Source: Pseudomonas protegens (GTDB lineage Bacteria > Pseudomonadota > Gammaproteobacteria > Pseudomonadales > Pseudomonadaceae). From it: 64,000 bases of DNA. Positions 27,784 through 35,909 of this stretch are shown here, piece after piece (within the stretch, counting starts at the first letter, position 1; each line of letters opens with the position of its first letter). The stretch lies in NCBI RefSeq assembly GCF_003363755.1, contig NZ_CP031396.1, positions 372,001 through 436,000 of the forward strand, written 5' to 3'. Position numbers and translations under genes: made by a program. The notes below the pieces were generated by a model, which was not told the DNA's origin, searched no databases, and saw nothing but the letters and a program-made list of their open reading frames with translations.

Positions 27784-29220
27784 ATGACCAGACTGGATCT
27801 TGCACCGCAGATGAAACGCTACGAAAAATTCGCCGACGACATCGCCGAACTGATCCGCTCCGGGGTACTGGGCCCTGGCCAGCGCGTGCCTTCGGTGCGC
27901 TACGCCAGCCAGACCTACGGGGTCAGCCCGTCAACGGTGTTCCAGGCCTATTACCTGCTGGAGCGTCGCGGCCTGATCCGTGCCCGCCCGCGCTCCGGCT
28001 ACTTCGTCAATGCTCACGCACCGAGCCCGTTCTCCGAGCCGGTGATCAGCAGCGAAGTCAACGAATCCACCGAAGTCGATGTCAGCGAACTGGTGTTCTC
28101 GGTGCTCGACTCGATCAAGGACCCGAGCACCGTGCCCTTCGGCTCGGCCTTCCCCAGCCCGACCCTGTTCCCCTTGCAACGCCTGTCCCGCTCCCTGGCC
28201 AGCGCCAGCCGCGAGATGGACCCGCGGGTGGTGGTCACCGACATGTCCCCGGGCAACCCGCAACTGCGCCGCCAGATCGCCCTGCGCTACATGGTGGCCG
28301 GGCTGATGCTGCCCATGGAGGAACTGCTGATCACCAACGGCGCCCTGGAGGCCCTGAACCTGTGCCTGCAGGCCGTGACCGAGCCCGGCGACCTGGTGGC
28401 CATCGAGGCCCCGGCCTTCTATGCCAGCCTGCAAGTGCTGGAACGGCTCAAGCTCAAGGCGGTGGAAATACCCGTGCACCCGCGAGACGGCATCGACCTT
28501 GGGGTCCTGGCCCAGACCCTGGAGCGGCACCCGATCAAGGCCTGCTGGTGCATGACCAACTTCCAGAACCCCATGGGCGCGAGCATGCCCGAGGCCAAGA
28601 AGCAGGAATTGGTGGAACTGCTGCGCCAGCATCAAGTGCCACTGATCGAAGACGACGTCTACGCCGAGCTGTACTACGGCCAGCAAGCGCCAAAACCGGC
28701 CAAGGCCTTCGACACCGAAGGCCTGGTGATGCACTGCGGCTCCTTCGCCAAGAGCCTGGCCCCCGGCTACCGCATCGGCTGGGTGGCCGCCGGGCGTTAC
28801 GCGCAGAAAATCGAACGGCTGAAACTCATGACCTCGCTGTGCGCCTCGATGCCGGCCCAGGCGGCAATTGCCGACTACCTGCAGCACGGCGGCTACGACC
28901 GCCACCTGCGCAAACTGCGCTACGCCCTGGAAGAACAGCAGAGCGCCATGCTGGCGGCAATTGCCCGCTACTTCCCGGCGCAGACCCGGGTCAGCCAGCC
29001 GGCGGGCGGCTACTTCCTGTGGCTGGAACTGCCACCGCAGATGGACTCGTTGAAACTGTTCCAGATGGCCCTGGCCCAGGGCATCAGCATCGCCCCCGGG
29101 CCGATCTTTTCCCCGACCCAGCGCTTTCGCAACTGCATCCGCCTGAACTACGGCAGCCCCTGGAACGAAGCGGCGGAACAGGCCATGGAAACCCTGGGGC
29201 GGATCATCCGCTCCTTTTGA
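27784..29220 (+). CDS. MocR-type GntR regulator with aminotransferase domain (MpaR-like)
   Basis: The 478-residue protein has a winged helix of the GntR family at about 5-75 (FADDIAELIRSGVLGPGQRVPSVRY) joined to a fold-type I aminotransferase-like domain. The PLP lysine lies in HCGSFAKSLAPGYRIGW, and N and D of the cofactor pocket are visible (MTNFQNPMG, EDDVYAELYY). These proteins are usually regulators that sense PLP or an amino compound, not enzymes. The position next to ccoG matches PA4132 (MpaR), a regulator of the ccoN4 block in P. aeruginosa. The start at 27784 avoids a non-homologous 38-residue extension. Confidence 0.85.
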   Translation: MTRLDLAPQMKRYEKFADDIAELIRSGVLGPGQRVPSVRYASQTYGVSPSTVFQAYYLLERRGLIRARPRSGYFVNAHAPSPFSEPVISSEVNESTEVDVSELVFSVLDSIKDPSTVPFGSAFPSPTLFPLQRLSRSLASASREMDPRVVVTDMSPGNPQLRRQIALRYMVAGLMLPMEELLITNGALEALNLCLQAVTEPGDLVAIEAPAFYASLQVLERLKLKAVEIPVHPRDGIDLGVLAQTLERHPIKACWCMTNFQNPMGASMPEAKKQELVELLRQHQVPLIEDDVYAELYYGQQAPKPAKAFDTEGLVMHCGSFAKSLAPGYRIGWVAAGRYAQKIERLKLMTSLCASMPAQAAIADYLQHGGYDRHLRKLRYALEEQQSAMLAAIARYFPAQTRVSQPAGGYFLWLELPPQMDSLKLFQMALAQGISIAPGPIFSPTQRFRNCIRLNYGSPWNEAAEQAMETLGRIIRSF

Positions 29221-29289
29221 GTGGTGCAGGCGCACGGGGAGTCGGGCGATGGGGTGTATCAGGTGCATCGGGGTGGCAGGTTTAGCGCC

Positions 29290-29945
29290 TGCTGCGTCGG
29301 CCGTTCGCAGCCTGCGGCAGCGGCTACAGGGTCCTATGTTGTTCTGTAGCCGCTGCTGAGCCTGCAAAGCTGCGCAAAGGTCCGCAGGACCTTGCCTGAC
29401 GATCGCCGCCGATCTTGGGCAGCCTCAAGATCCCCGCGTCTCCTACGGAGCCGTTCGCAGCCTGCGAAGCTGCGCAAAGGTCCGCAGGACCTTGCCTGAC
29501 GATCGCCGCCGATCTTGGGCAGCCTCAAGATCCCTGCGTCTCCTGCGGAGCCGTTCGCAGCCTGCGGCAGCGGCTACAGGGCCCTATATTGTTCTGTAGC
29601 CGCTGCTGAGCCTGCGAAGCTGCGCAAAGGTCCGCAGGACCTTGCCTGACGATCGCCGCCGATCTTGGGCAGCCTCAAGATCCCTGCGTCTCCTGCGGAG
29701 CCGTTCGCAGCCTGCGGCAGCGGCTACAGGGTCCTATGTTGCTCTGTAGCCGCTGCTGAGCCACGGCGAAGCTGCGAAAAGGTCCGCAGGACCTTGCCTG
29801 ACGATCGCCGCCGATCTTGGGCAGCCTCAAGATCCCTGCGTCTCCTGCGGAGCCGTTCGCAGCCTGCGGCAGCGGCTACAGGGTCCTATGTTGTTCTGTA
29901 GCCGCTGCTGAGCCTGCGAAGCTGCGAAAAGGTCCGCAGGACCTT
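29290..29945. repeat. Tandem array of a 150-bp unit with nested inverted repeats
   Basis: The marker CCGTTCGCAGCCTGCG recurs at 29301, 29451, 29551, 29701 and 29853, giving periods of 150, 100, 150 and 152. The copy at 29451 lacks the CGGCTACAG...CTGTAGCCG hairpin segment, which accounts for its 100-bp length. Each full unit contains a 12-base stem (CAGCGGCTACAG/CTGTAGCCGCTG) and the conserved block GATCGCCGCCGATCTTGGGC. The array lies between the MocR-type gene and the effector-like gene; nothing in it looks coding. A related, diverged array is at 57476-57778. Bases 29946-30164 are the unremarkable leader of the next gene. Confidence 0.92.
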
Positions 29946-30164
29946 CGGCCCTGTCAAGCGCAACGTCGCCCTGTAAAGGACAAATGAAACCAGGCCGGTA
30001 GGCCGCCGTCTTGCTTAGGCTTTTGATCTGCCTGCCCCTTTAGACACGATGGTCGTTTGTCTGGGTCGGCATTCCAGCCCCTGTAAAGAACCAAAACTCC
30101 CTTGCCCCACCCCCTCGTTTCCTTCAGCATCCGCACTCCAATTTTCCAGGGAAAGGAACACGTC

Positions 30165-31220
30165 ATGGTCGAAGACCTGTATTACGACGACTACCCAGAG
30201 GCCAAGGCCGAACTGCTCAAGGCCATCGAACGCGGCCGCCTGCCCCTGCTGACCCAGGAACTCAACGCCTACGACTGCATCCAGGCGATCTTCGAACTGG
30301 ACGCCATCAACAACCCCAAGGACGAGGAAGACGCCTTCTTCGACCTGGCCCTGGCCCTGATCGGCTGGATCCCCGGCCCGGGACAAGGCCTGAAGATCCT
30401 CCTGCGCCTGATCAACCGCGCGCCCCAGCGCCACGCCGAAAAGCTCTTCGACATGATCCGCTACGCCCTGATGGCCTGCCGCCTGAAAACCAGCCCCGAA
30501 CAGCTGCTGGAAAAGTGCCTGGACCCAATGCGCCTGGCCGAAGAACTGCCCGAGATCATCCGCGGCGTGAGCGCCTCCAGCACCTTCAACGGCCTGACGC
30601 CCCAGCAGCAGCGCCTGGTGCTGCACAACCTCAACGAAGCCTGCGAACACACCGAATTCCTCATGGCCTCGGTGCAAGAGCGCATCGCCCCGTGGATCGC
30701 CGAGCAGCGCAACAACTCGGCCGCCGCCCACAGCCGCGGCCCGGCCCTGGTGCCCAAGCCGCAGTCTTCCCTGGAGCCGCGCGCAACCACCCTCACCCCC
30801 GCGCCGCAGCCGGCAAGCCAGGACGCCGCGAGCCTTGCCCAGGATATCAACCAGGGCCTGGAACACCTCACCGGCGAAGGTCACTGGCTGGAGCTGAACC
30901 TGCACTACCCCAACCTGGAACCGGTGTCCGGCGCCGCTTACCGAGCGGTGTTCAGTGACGGCTCGCAAGCCGAGGGCAGCCTCGACGAAGAGGGTTTTGC
31001 CCGCCTGGAAGGCATCCCTGAGGGCCCGGTGAAGATCTACTACGGCGAAGACCCGCGCCCCTACCTGCGCCAGCCGATCAAGGCCCTGGCGGCCGATGCG
31101 CAGCAACTGGAAGAAGAGCTGGAAGAGCTCGACCTGGAGCCCGCCGAAGTCGACCTGGCGACCCTGCTGCTGGAAACCTCGCAGCGCAAGGCGCCCTTCA
31201 CCCTGATTCCCGTGTACTGA
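30165..31220 (+). CDS. Effector-like protein lacking a recognisable toxin domain
   Basis: The 351-residue soluble protein has three parts. Residues 1-120 are helical and contain LALALIGWIPGPGQGLKILL, the kind of glycine/proline-broken hydrophobic segment found ahead of toxin domains in polymorphic and type VI effectors. Residues 185-225 are a Pro/Ala linker. Residues 240-300 hold a small beta domain (YRAVFSDGSQAEGSLDEEGF, then LEGIPEGPVKIYYGED) like those appended to VgrG-linked proteins. An acidic tail ends the protein and I see no nuclease or other catalytic motif. AAAGGA lies upstream of the start; an in-frame ATG 21 codons earlier has none. The downstream gene is an immunity protein, 14 bases away. 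The effector role is an inference. Confidence 0.55.
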   Translation: MVEDLYYDDYPEAKAELLKAIERGRLPLLTQELNAYDCIQAIFELDAINNPKDEEDAFFDLALALIGWIPGPGQGLKILLRLINRAPQRHAEKLFDMIRYALMACRLKTSPEQLLEKCLDPMRLAEELPEIIRGVSASSTFNGLTPQQQRLVLHNLNEACEHTEFLMASVQERIAPWIAEQRNNSAAAHSRGPALVPKPQSSLEPRATTLTPAPQPASQDAASLAQDINQGLEHLTGEGHWLELNLHYPNLEPVSGAAYRAVFSDGSQAEGSLDEEGFARLEGIPEGPVKIYYGEDPRPYLRQPIKALAADAQQLEEELEELDLEPAEVDLATLLLETSQRKAPFTLIPVY

Positions 31221-31234
31221 GACAAGGCACCGAC

Positions 31235-32029
31235 ATGAACCGCAGACAAGTGTTTCTCAGCCACAAGCAGTACCACGACTTTCTCGAAAGCCTGGCCGGC
31301 GAAGAGGCCCATTGGCAGACCCATTCGATGATGGCCGACAGCCCCGAGCAGGAAGCCTCCCTCAAGGCCTCCACGGTGCGAAGCGCGCGCCTGCACCATT
31401 TGATCCTGGGCTACACCGGCGGTGCCCCCATGGAGCAACTGGCCCGGGAGCTGGACGGGGTGATCGAAGGCTACGAGGACTACCAGCGCAAGCTGGAGGT
31501 TTATGAAGAACGGCCGGATATCGCGCCACTGAACATCGAAGACTACCCCGACGAGTACGAGGAATATGTCCAGGTGATCAGCCTGTGCATCCTCCTGCAA
31601 CGCAGCGACCTGCTACCGCGTCTGGTGCTGCTGCAGGACCGCGCCGGCTTTGGCGGCCAGGACACCCTGATCGAGGACCTGCTCAAGCCCTACCTGCCGG
31701 ATCGCGCCGAGCTCGATGAGTGGTACCACAGCCTCTACTCGCCCCTGATCTGGGCGATCTACAGCGAAGACCCGGACGAGCCGCGGCAACTGCTGGTGGA
31801 GTACTGCAACCAGTGGTACGAGGCGTTCGAACAGGCTCCCTGGCACGACTCCCACCTGCAAGGCGACGAGGGTTCCTACTTCGGCTACTGGGCCTTTGAA
31901 GCCGCTGCCGTGGCCTACCTGTTCGGTCTGGACGACAGCGCGGTCAAGCACATGATCTTCCCCCGGGAGATGCTCGAATACGCCCGACGCTTTACCCCGC
32001 CAATTTCCCAAGGGGTGATACCGGACTGA
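31235..32029 (+). CDS. PoNi-type immunity protein (DUF1910/DUF1911)
   Basis: The 264-residue protein has an N-terminal helical part like DUF1910 and a C-terminal DUF1911-like part with the signature GYWAFEAAAVAYLFGLDDS followed by a FPREMLEYAR end. Members neutralise PoNe DNase toxins delivered by type VI or other secretion systems. It is acidic and cytoplasmic. It follows the effector-like gene after 14 bases with AAGG upstream, the usual effector-immunity order. Its expected toxin partner, a PD-(D/E)xK DNase, is not visible in the upstream protein, so this may be an orphan immunity gene. Confidence 0.8.
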   Translation: MNRRQVFLSHKQYHDFLESLAGEEAHWQTHSMMADSPEQEASLKASTVRSARLHHLILGYTGGAPMEQLARELDGVIEGYEDYQRKLEVYEERPDIAPLNIEDYPDEYEEYVQVISLCILLQRSDLLPRLVLLQDRAGFGGQDTLIEDLLKPYLPDRAELDEWYHSLYSPLIWAIYSEDPDEPRQLLVEYCNQWYEAFEQAPWHDSHLQGDEGSYFGYWAFEAAAVAYLFGLDDSAVKHMIFPREMLEYARRFTPPISQGVIPD

Positions 32030-32075
32030 TACGCCCCGTTGACCTCCCCTGCTTAAAAAAGGTGATGCACTGCCC

Positions 32076-32630
32076 ATGAAATCCTGGATCAAGACCCTGC
32101 TGATCACTCTGCTTGCGGCGGCCTTGTGCCTGCTGTTTGCCCGCGTTGTCCTGCCACTGCTGCTGTCGTTCCTGGTACCGCCAAGCTTGGAAGGCGCCCC
32201 ATGGTACTGGATCAATCTGCTGTTGGCCGGTTTCTTCGCCGGGCTGCTGGTGGCGCCCCTGCTGCGCACCCGGCGCTACTACCCGGTGCCTCTGCTGCTG
32301 TTGTTGTCGACCCTGGTGGTGGTGGGCAGCTGGGCGCAAAGCCGCTGCAACGAGGCCCAGTTGCAGGCCATCGAACAGCTGGAAAGGCGCAGCGCGAGCC
32401 ATTCGAACCTGGGGTTCTCCGAGGAGCAGCCCGAGCCTTCGGCACCCGTGGACCTGGGCGCCACACCGGACGTCTGGGCCCATGAACAAGGCTACGGATA
32501 TGGCTACAGCTGCACCCGTCCGGGGGAAACCCTGGGGTACCTGGCGCCGTTGTTGATGGGCTTTGCCATCAACGTGCTGGGGCTGTTGCTGGCGTTGCTG
32601 ATCGGCCCCGGCCGCCGCCGCGCCAACTGA
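32076..32630 (+). CDS. Small integral membrane protein, unknown
   Basis: The 184-residue protein has predicted membrane helices at about 7-33, 45-60, 66-86 and 155-178, with a hydrophilic Gln/Glu/Ser-rich segment at 88-150 between the third and fourth. I do not recognise the family. It follows the PoNi-type gene by 46 bases in the same direction, with AGGTG upstream. Membrane immunity proteins exist in effector loci, so a protective role is possible but not shown. REP sequences start directly after its stop. Confidence 0.65.
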   Translation: MKSWIKTLLITLLAAALCLLFARVVLPLLLSFLVPPSLEGAPWYWINLLLAGFFAGLLVAPLLRTRRYYPVPLLLLLSTLVVVGSWAQSRCNEAQLQAIEQLERRSASHSNLGFSEEQPEPSAPVDLGATPDVWAHEQGYGYGYSCTRPGETLGYLAPLLMGFAINVLGLLLALLIGPGRRRAN

Positions 32631-32636
32631 AGGAAC

Positions 32637-32725
32637 CTGCAGGAACTGGCTTGCCAGCGACGAACTCTGCAAGGTCGGCACAAGGCTCAAGGGCCTCTTC
32701 GCCGGCCAACTGGCTCCTGCAGGGA
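32637..32725. repeat. Pair of inverted REP elements
   Basis: CTGCAGGAACTGGCTTGCCAG at the left and GCCGGCCAACTGGCTCCTGC at the right form an inverted pair about 45 bases apart. They separate the convergent membrane-protein and SDR genes and mark the right border of the effector/immunity block. Confidence 0.75.
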
Positions 32726-32739
32726 AGCGCGGTCGGGAC

Positions 32740-33486
32740 TCAGCGGCCGCCGCCCAGGTCGACGAAGGTGCCGGTGGCGTAGGAAGCCTTGTCCGACAGC
32801 AGCCAGAGAATGGCTTCGGCCACTTCGTCGGGACGTCCGCCACGGCCCATTGGAATCGCCGTTTCCAGTTTGCTGACCCGGTCGGCATCGCCGCTCAGGG
32901 CATGAAAATCGGTGTAGATGTAACCCGGGCGCACCGCATTGACGCGGATACCCTCGCCCGCCACTTCCTTGGACAGGCCGATGGTAAAGGTGTCCAGCGC
33001 GCCCTTGGAGGCGGCGTAGTCGACGTACTCGCCCGGAGACCCCAGGCGCGCGGCCACCGACGACACGTTGACGATGCTGCCACCCTGCCCGCCATGGCGC
33101 GGCGACATGCGCAGCACCGCGTGCTTGGCGCAGAGGATCGGCCCCATGACATTGGTCTTCATGATCTTCTGGATACGGAATTCGGACATTTCGTCGAGAC
33201 GGGACTTGTGCCCCACGGTGCCAGCGTTGTTGACCAGTGCAGTGACCCGGCCCAGTTCGTTGTCGACCCGGTGAAACAGGCCAATGACCTCGTCCTCGAT
33301 GCTGACATCGGCCCGCACCGCAATGGCCTGGGCGCCCAGAGCGCGGACCTGCTCCAGAACCTGCTGAGCCGACTGTTCATCGGCCTGATAGTTGATGCAC
33401 ACCTTGAAACCCTGCTGAGCAGCCAGCAACGCCGTGGCTGCGCCGATTCCCCGCCCGCCACCGGTGATGACGATGACTTTGTCCAT
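32740..33486 (-). CDS. Short-chain dehydrogenase/reductase
   Basis: This 248-residue classical SDR is a cytoplasmic oxidoreductase. The cofactor motif TGGGRGIG is at residues 8-15, the NNAG motif follows in LVNNAGTVG, and the active site shows VSSVAA with YAASKGA. Arg-rich context around the first glycine motif and the aligned Asp (RADVS) fit NADP(H) or NAD(H); I cannot decide. Start 33486 has AGGGAG 9 bases upstream, and a longer in-frame start has no support. It resembles FabG/YgfF-type sugar or acyl reductases; the substrate is not inferable from its neighbours. Confidence 0.88.
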   Translation of the reverse strand: MDKVIVITGGGRGIGAATALLAAQQGFKVCINYQADEQSAQQVLEQVRALGAQAIAVRADVSIEDEVIGLFHRVDNELGRVTALVNNAGTVGHKSRLDEMSEFRIQKIMKTNVMGPILCAKHAVLRMSPRHGGQGGSIVNVSSVAARLGSPGEYVDYAASKGALDTFTIGLSKEVAGEGIRVNAVRPGYIYTDFHALSGDADRVSKLETAIPMGRGGRPDEVAEAILWLLSDKASYATGTFVDLGGGR

Positions 33487-33612
33487 GCTGCCGACTCCCT
33501 GACTGATCGTTTCAACGCCCGTCATTAAACACTGCACCGGCAGCGATGAAAACCGCAGTGACATCAATCAGCCCTCATCCAAAGGTCGCAGGAACTGCAG
33601 CCAGGGATTCGC

Positions 33613-35688
33613 TCAGGACTTGTGTTCAGCCAGCTGAATGCCCTGCATGAAGCCTTCGGGCGGCAATGGCTGGCCCAGGTAATAGCCCTGCAACGAATCG
33701 CAGCCCAGTTGGGTGAGGAAGGTCTGCTGCACCCCGGTTTCCACCCCCTCGGCGACGATGCGCAGGCCCAGGGCCTGCCCCAGGGCGACAATCGCCGAGA
33801 CGATGGCGGCGTCGTCGCTGTCGTGCTCCAGGTCGCGGACAAAGCCACGGTCGATCTTCAGCTCGTTGGCCGGCAGGCGCTTGAGGTACATCAGGCTCGA
33901 ATAGCCGGTGCCGAAGTCGTCGATGGACAGGTCCACCCCCATGTCCGCCAATTGCTGCAGGACGATCATGCTGACGTCGGCGTCGTTCATCGCCGTGGTC
34001 TCGGTGATCTCCAGGGTCAGGTTATTGGCCGGCAACTGGTAGCGCTGCAAGGCCTCCTGCACGCTCTTGACCAGCCCCACGTGACAGAACTGCAGGGCCG
34101 AGAGGTTCACCGCGATCCGCCAGTGGGTATAACCCAGGACATACCACTCGCGCATCTGTCGGCAGGCTTCCTGCAGCACCCAGTCGCCGATGGCGATGAT
34201 CAGCCCGCTCTTCTCCGCCAGTTCGATGAACTTGTCCGGCAGCAGCAGGCCGTGCTGCGGATGTTCCCAGCGCAACAGGGCCTCGGCCCCCACCGGACGA
34301 CCATTGCTGGCATCGAACTTGGGTTGGTAATACAGGCGGAACTGCTGATGTTCCAGGGCATTGCGCAGGTCCTGAAGCAACTGCAGTTGACGCCGGGCAT
34401 TGGTGTTCATCGATGCGTCGAAAAAACTGTAGCCGTTCTTGCCGGTGGCCTTGGCGTGATACATGGCCGCGTCGGCGTTCATCAACAGTTCCTGGGCGGT
34501 CAGGCCATTGCCCGGATACACCGCGATGCCGATGCTGGCGGAAATCTGCAAATCGTGGTCGGCCACGCGGAACGAACGGGACACCAGGCCCACCTGGCGT
34601 GCCGCCAGCCGCAGGGCATCTTCCGGCTCGCCGAGCTGTACCAGCAGCACGAACTCGTCGCCACCGATCCGCGCCAGGGTGTCCTCAGTGCGCAGGTCCT
34701 CGCGCAGGCGCTGGGCCACTTCTCGCAGCAACTGGTCGCCCATGTGGTGACCGAAGGCGTCATTGACCGGCTTGAAGCCGTCCAGATCGATGAACATCAG
34801 CGCAAAGCAGCCACCATGGGCGGTGACCCGGTGCATGGCCTGATCGATGCGGTCCGCCAGCAGGATGCGATTGGGCAGCCCGGTCAGGGTGTCGTGCAGG
34901 GCCAGCTGGGTCAGCTCTTTGTTGGCCTCGGTCAAGGACTGCGCCAGCACCGCGGTGCGGGCTTCCAGCCGCGCATCCAGCACCGAGGTCAGCAAGGCAA
35001 TGATCAGCACCGCCAGGGTGGTGATCAGCACCAGATTGTCCAGGCCGTTGCCGCTCAAGCCATTGCCCAGCGCACCGCAGAAGCTGCCATCGGCGAAACG
35101 CGCCGCGGCCATGCCGGTGTAGTGCATACCGACAATGGCAAAGCCCATCACAATCGCCGCGCCGGTACGGGCAAGACGCACATGGGGCGTGTTCTGGCGC
35201 AGGTGAAAGGCGATCCACAGCGCCGCCAGCGAAGCACCAAAGGCAATCAGCAACGAGGCGCTGAACAGGCTCGGGTCGTAGTCGATACCCGGCTGCATGC
35301 GCATGGCCGCCATGCCGGTGTAGTGCATGCCGCTGATGCCGGTGCCCATGATCAAGGCACCGAACAGCAATTGCCCCAGCGGCAGGCGCGGCTGGCTCAC
35401 CAGCCACAGGGCAAAACCACAGGACAGGATGGAAATCAGCAACGACAAGGCGGTCAGCACGATGTCGTAGCCCAGGTCGATGGGCAGCGAGAACGCGAGC
35501 ATGCCGATAAAGTGCATCGACCACACACCAACGCCCATGGCCAGGGCTCCGCCGCACATCCATAGATAGGCTGCACGGCCTTTGGTGGTGGCAATGCGAC
35601 CGGTGAGATCAAGGGCGGTATAGGAAGCGAGGATCGCCACGAAAATGGAAATCACGACCAGTGCGGGGGAGTAACTACCGATGAGCAT
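33613..35688 (-). CDS. mucR: MHYT-GGDEF-EAL cyclic-di-GMP protein (MucR-like)
   Basis: This 691-residue inner-membrane protein makes or breaks cyclic-di-GMP. Seven membrane helices (about 8-235) carry three MHYT-type motifs (MHFIG, MHYTG, MHYTG) proposed to bind copper and sense gases. A GGDEF domain (about 255-420) has the intact motif ARIGGDEFVLL. An EAL domain (about 435-690) has AEALLRWEHP, EITETTAMND and DDFGTGYSSL. Both output domains look active. The N-terminus MLIGSYSP and the length agree with P. aeruginosa MucR, which promotes alginate synthesis; NbdA is longer and has a degenerate GGDEF. AAGAGAT precedes the start. The gene stands alone. Confidence 0.85.
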   Translation of the reverse strand: MLIGSYSPALVVISIFVAILASYTALDLTGRIATTKGRAAYLWMCGGALAMGVGVWSMHFIGMLAFSLPIDLGYDIVLTALSLLISILSCGFALWLVSQPRLPLGQLLFGALIMGTGISGMHYTGMAAMRMQPGIDYDPSLFSASLLIAFGASLAALWIAFHLRQNTPHVRLARTGAAIVMGFAIVGMHYTGMAAARFADGSFCGALGNGLSGNGLDNLVLITTLAVLIIALLTSVLDARLEARTAVLAQSLTEANKELTQLALHDTLTGLPNRILLADRIDQAMHRVTAHGGCFALMFIDLDGFKPVNDAFGHHMGDQLLREVAQRLREDLRTEDTLARIGGDEFVLLVQLGEPEDALRLAARQVGLVSRSFRVADHDLQISASIGIAVYPGNGLTAQELLMNADAAMYHAKATGKNGYSFFDASMNTNARRQLQLLQDLRNALEHQQFRLYYQPKFDASNGRPVGAEALLRWEHPQHGLLLPDKFIELAEKSGLIIAIGDWVLQEACRQMREWYVLGYTHWRIAVNLSALQFCHVGLVKSVQEALQRYQLPANNLTLEITETTAMNDADVSMIVLQQLADMGVDLSIDDFGTGYSSLMYLKRLPANELKIDRGFVRDLEHDSDDAAIVSAIVALGQALGLRIVAEGVETGVQQTFLTQLGCDSLQGYYLGQPLPPEGFMQGIQLAEHKS

Positions 35689-35909
35689 GGGGCATCTCTT
35701 GGTCGTTGTGCCGACAGTTTGCTCGGCGGGAAAAAGCGCAGATTGTACTGATTGCGTAGAAGAACGCATCTACAAAGTGAGCAAAAAGCCAGTAGCCAGA
35801 CAGAACGTCTGGCACGGGCCCTTAATACCCCTACAGCCCTTGTGGCCAAAGGCTTTGCCCATGTCGCAGGGGGCATGCATCTGCCCCTGCGCAAAGCCCT
35901 GGCGGCGGC

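Noticed and set aside
29415..29901. Short repeated open frames inside the tandem array
   Set aside because: The repeated peptides (GSLKIPASP...) come from the 150-bp DNA repeat. There is no ribosome site, and the frames exist only because the unit length is a multiple of three.
33622..35565. A 647-codon open frame opposite the MHYT-GGDEF-EAL gene
   Set aside because: It is a shadow of a well-supported gene, with low-complexity translation and no ribosome site.
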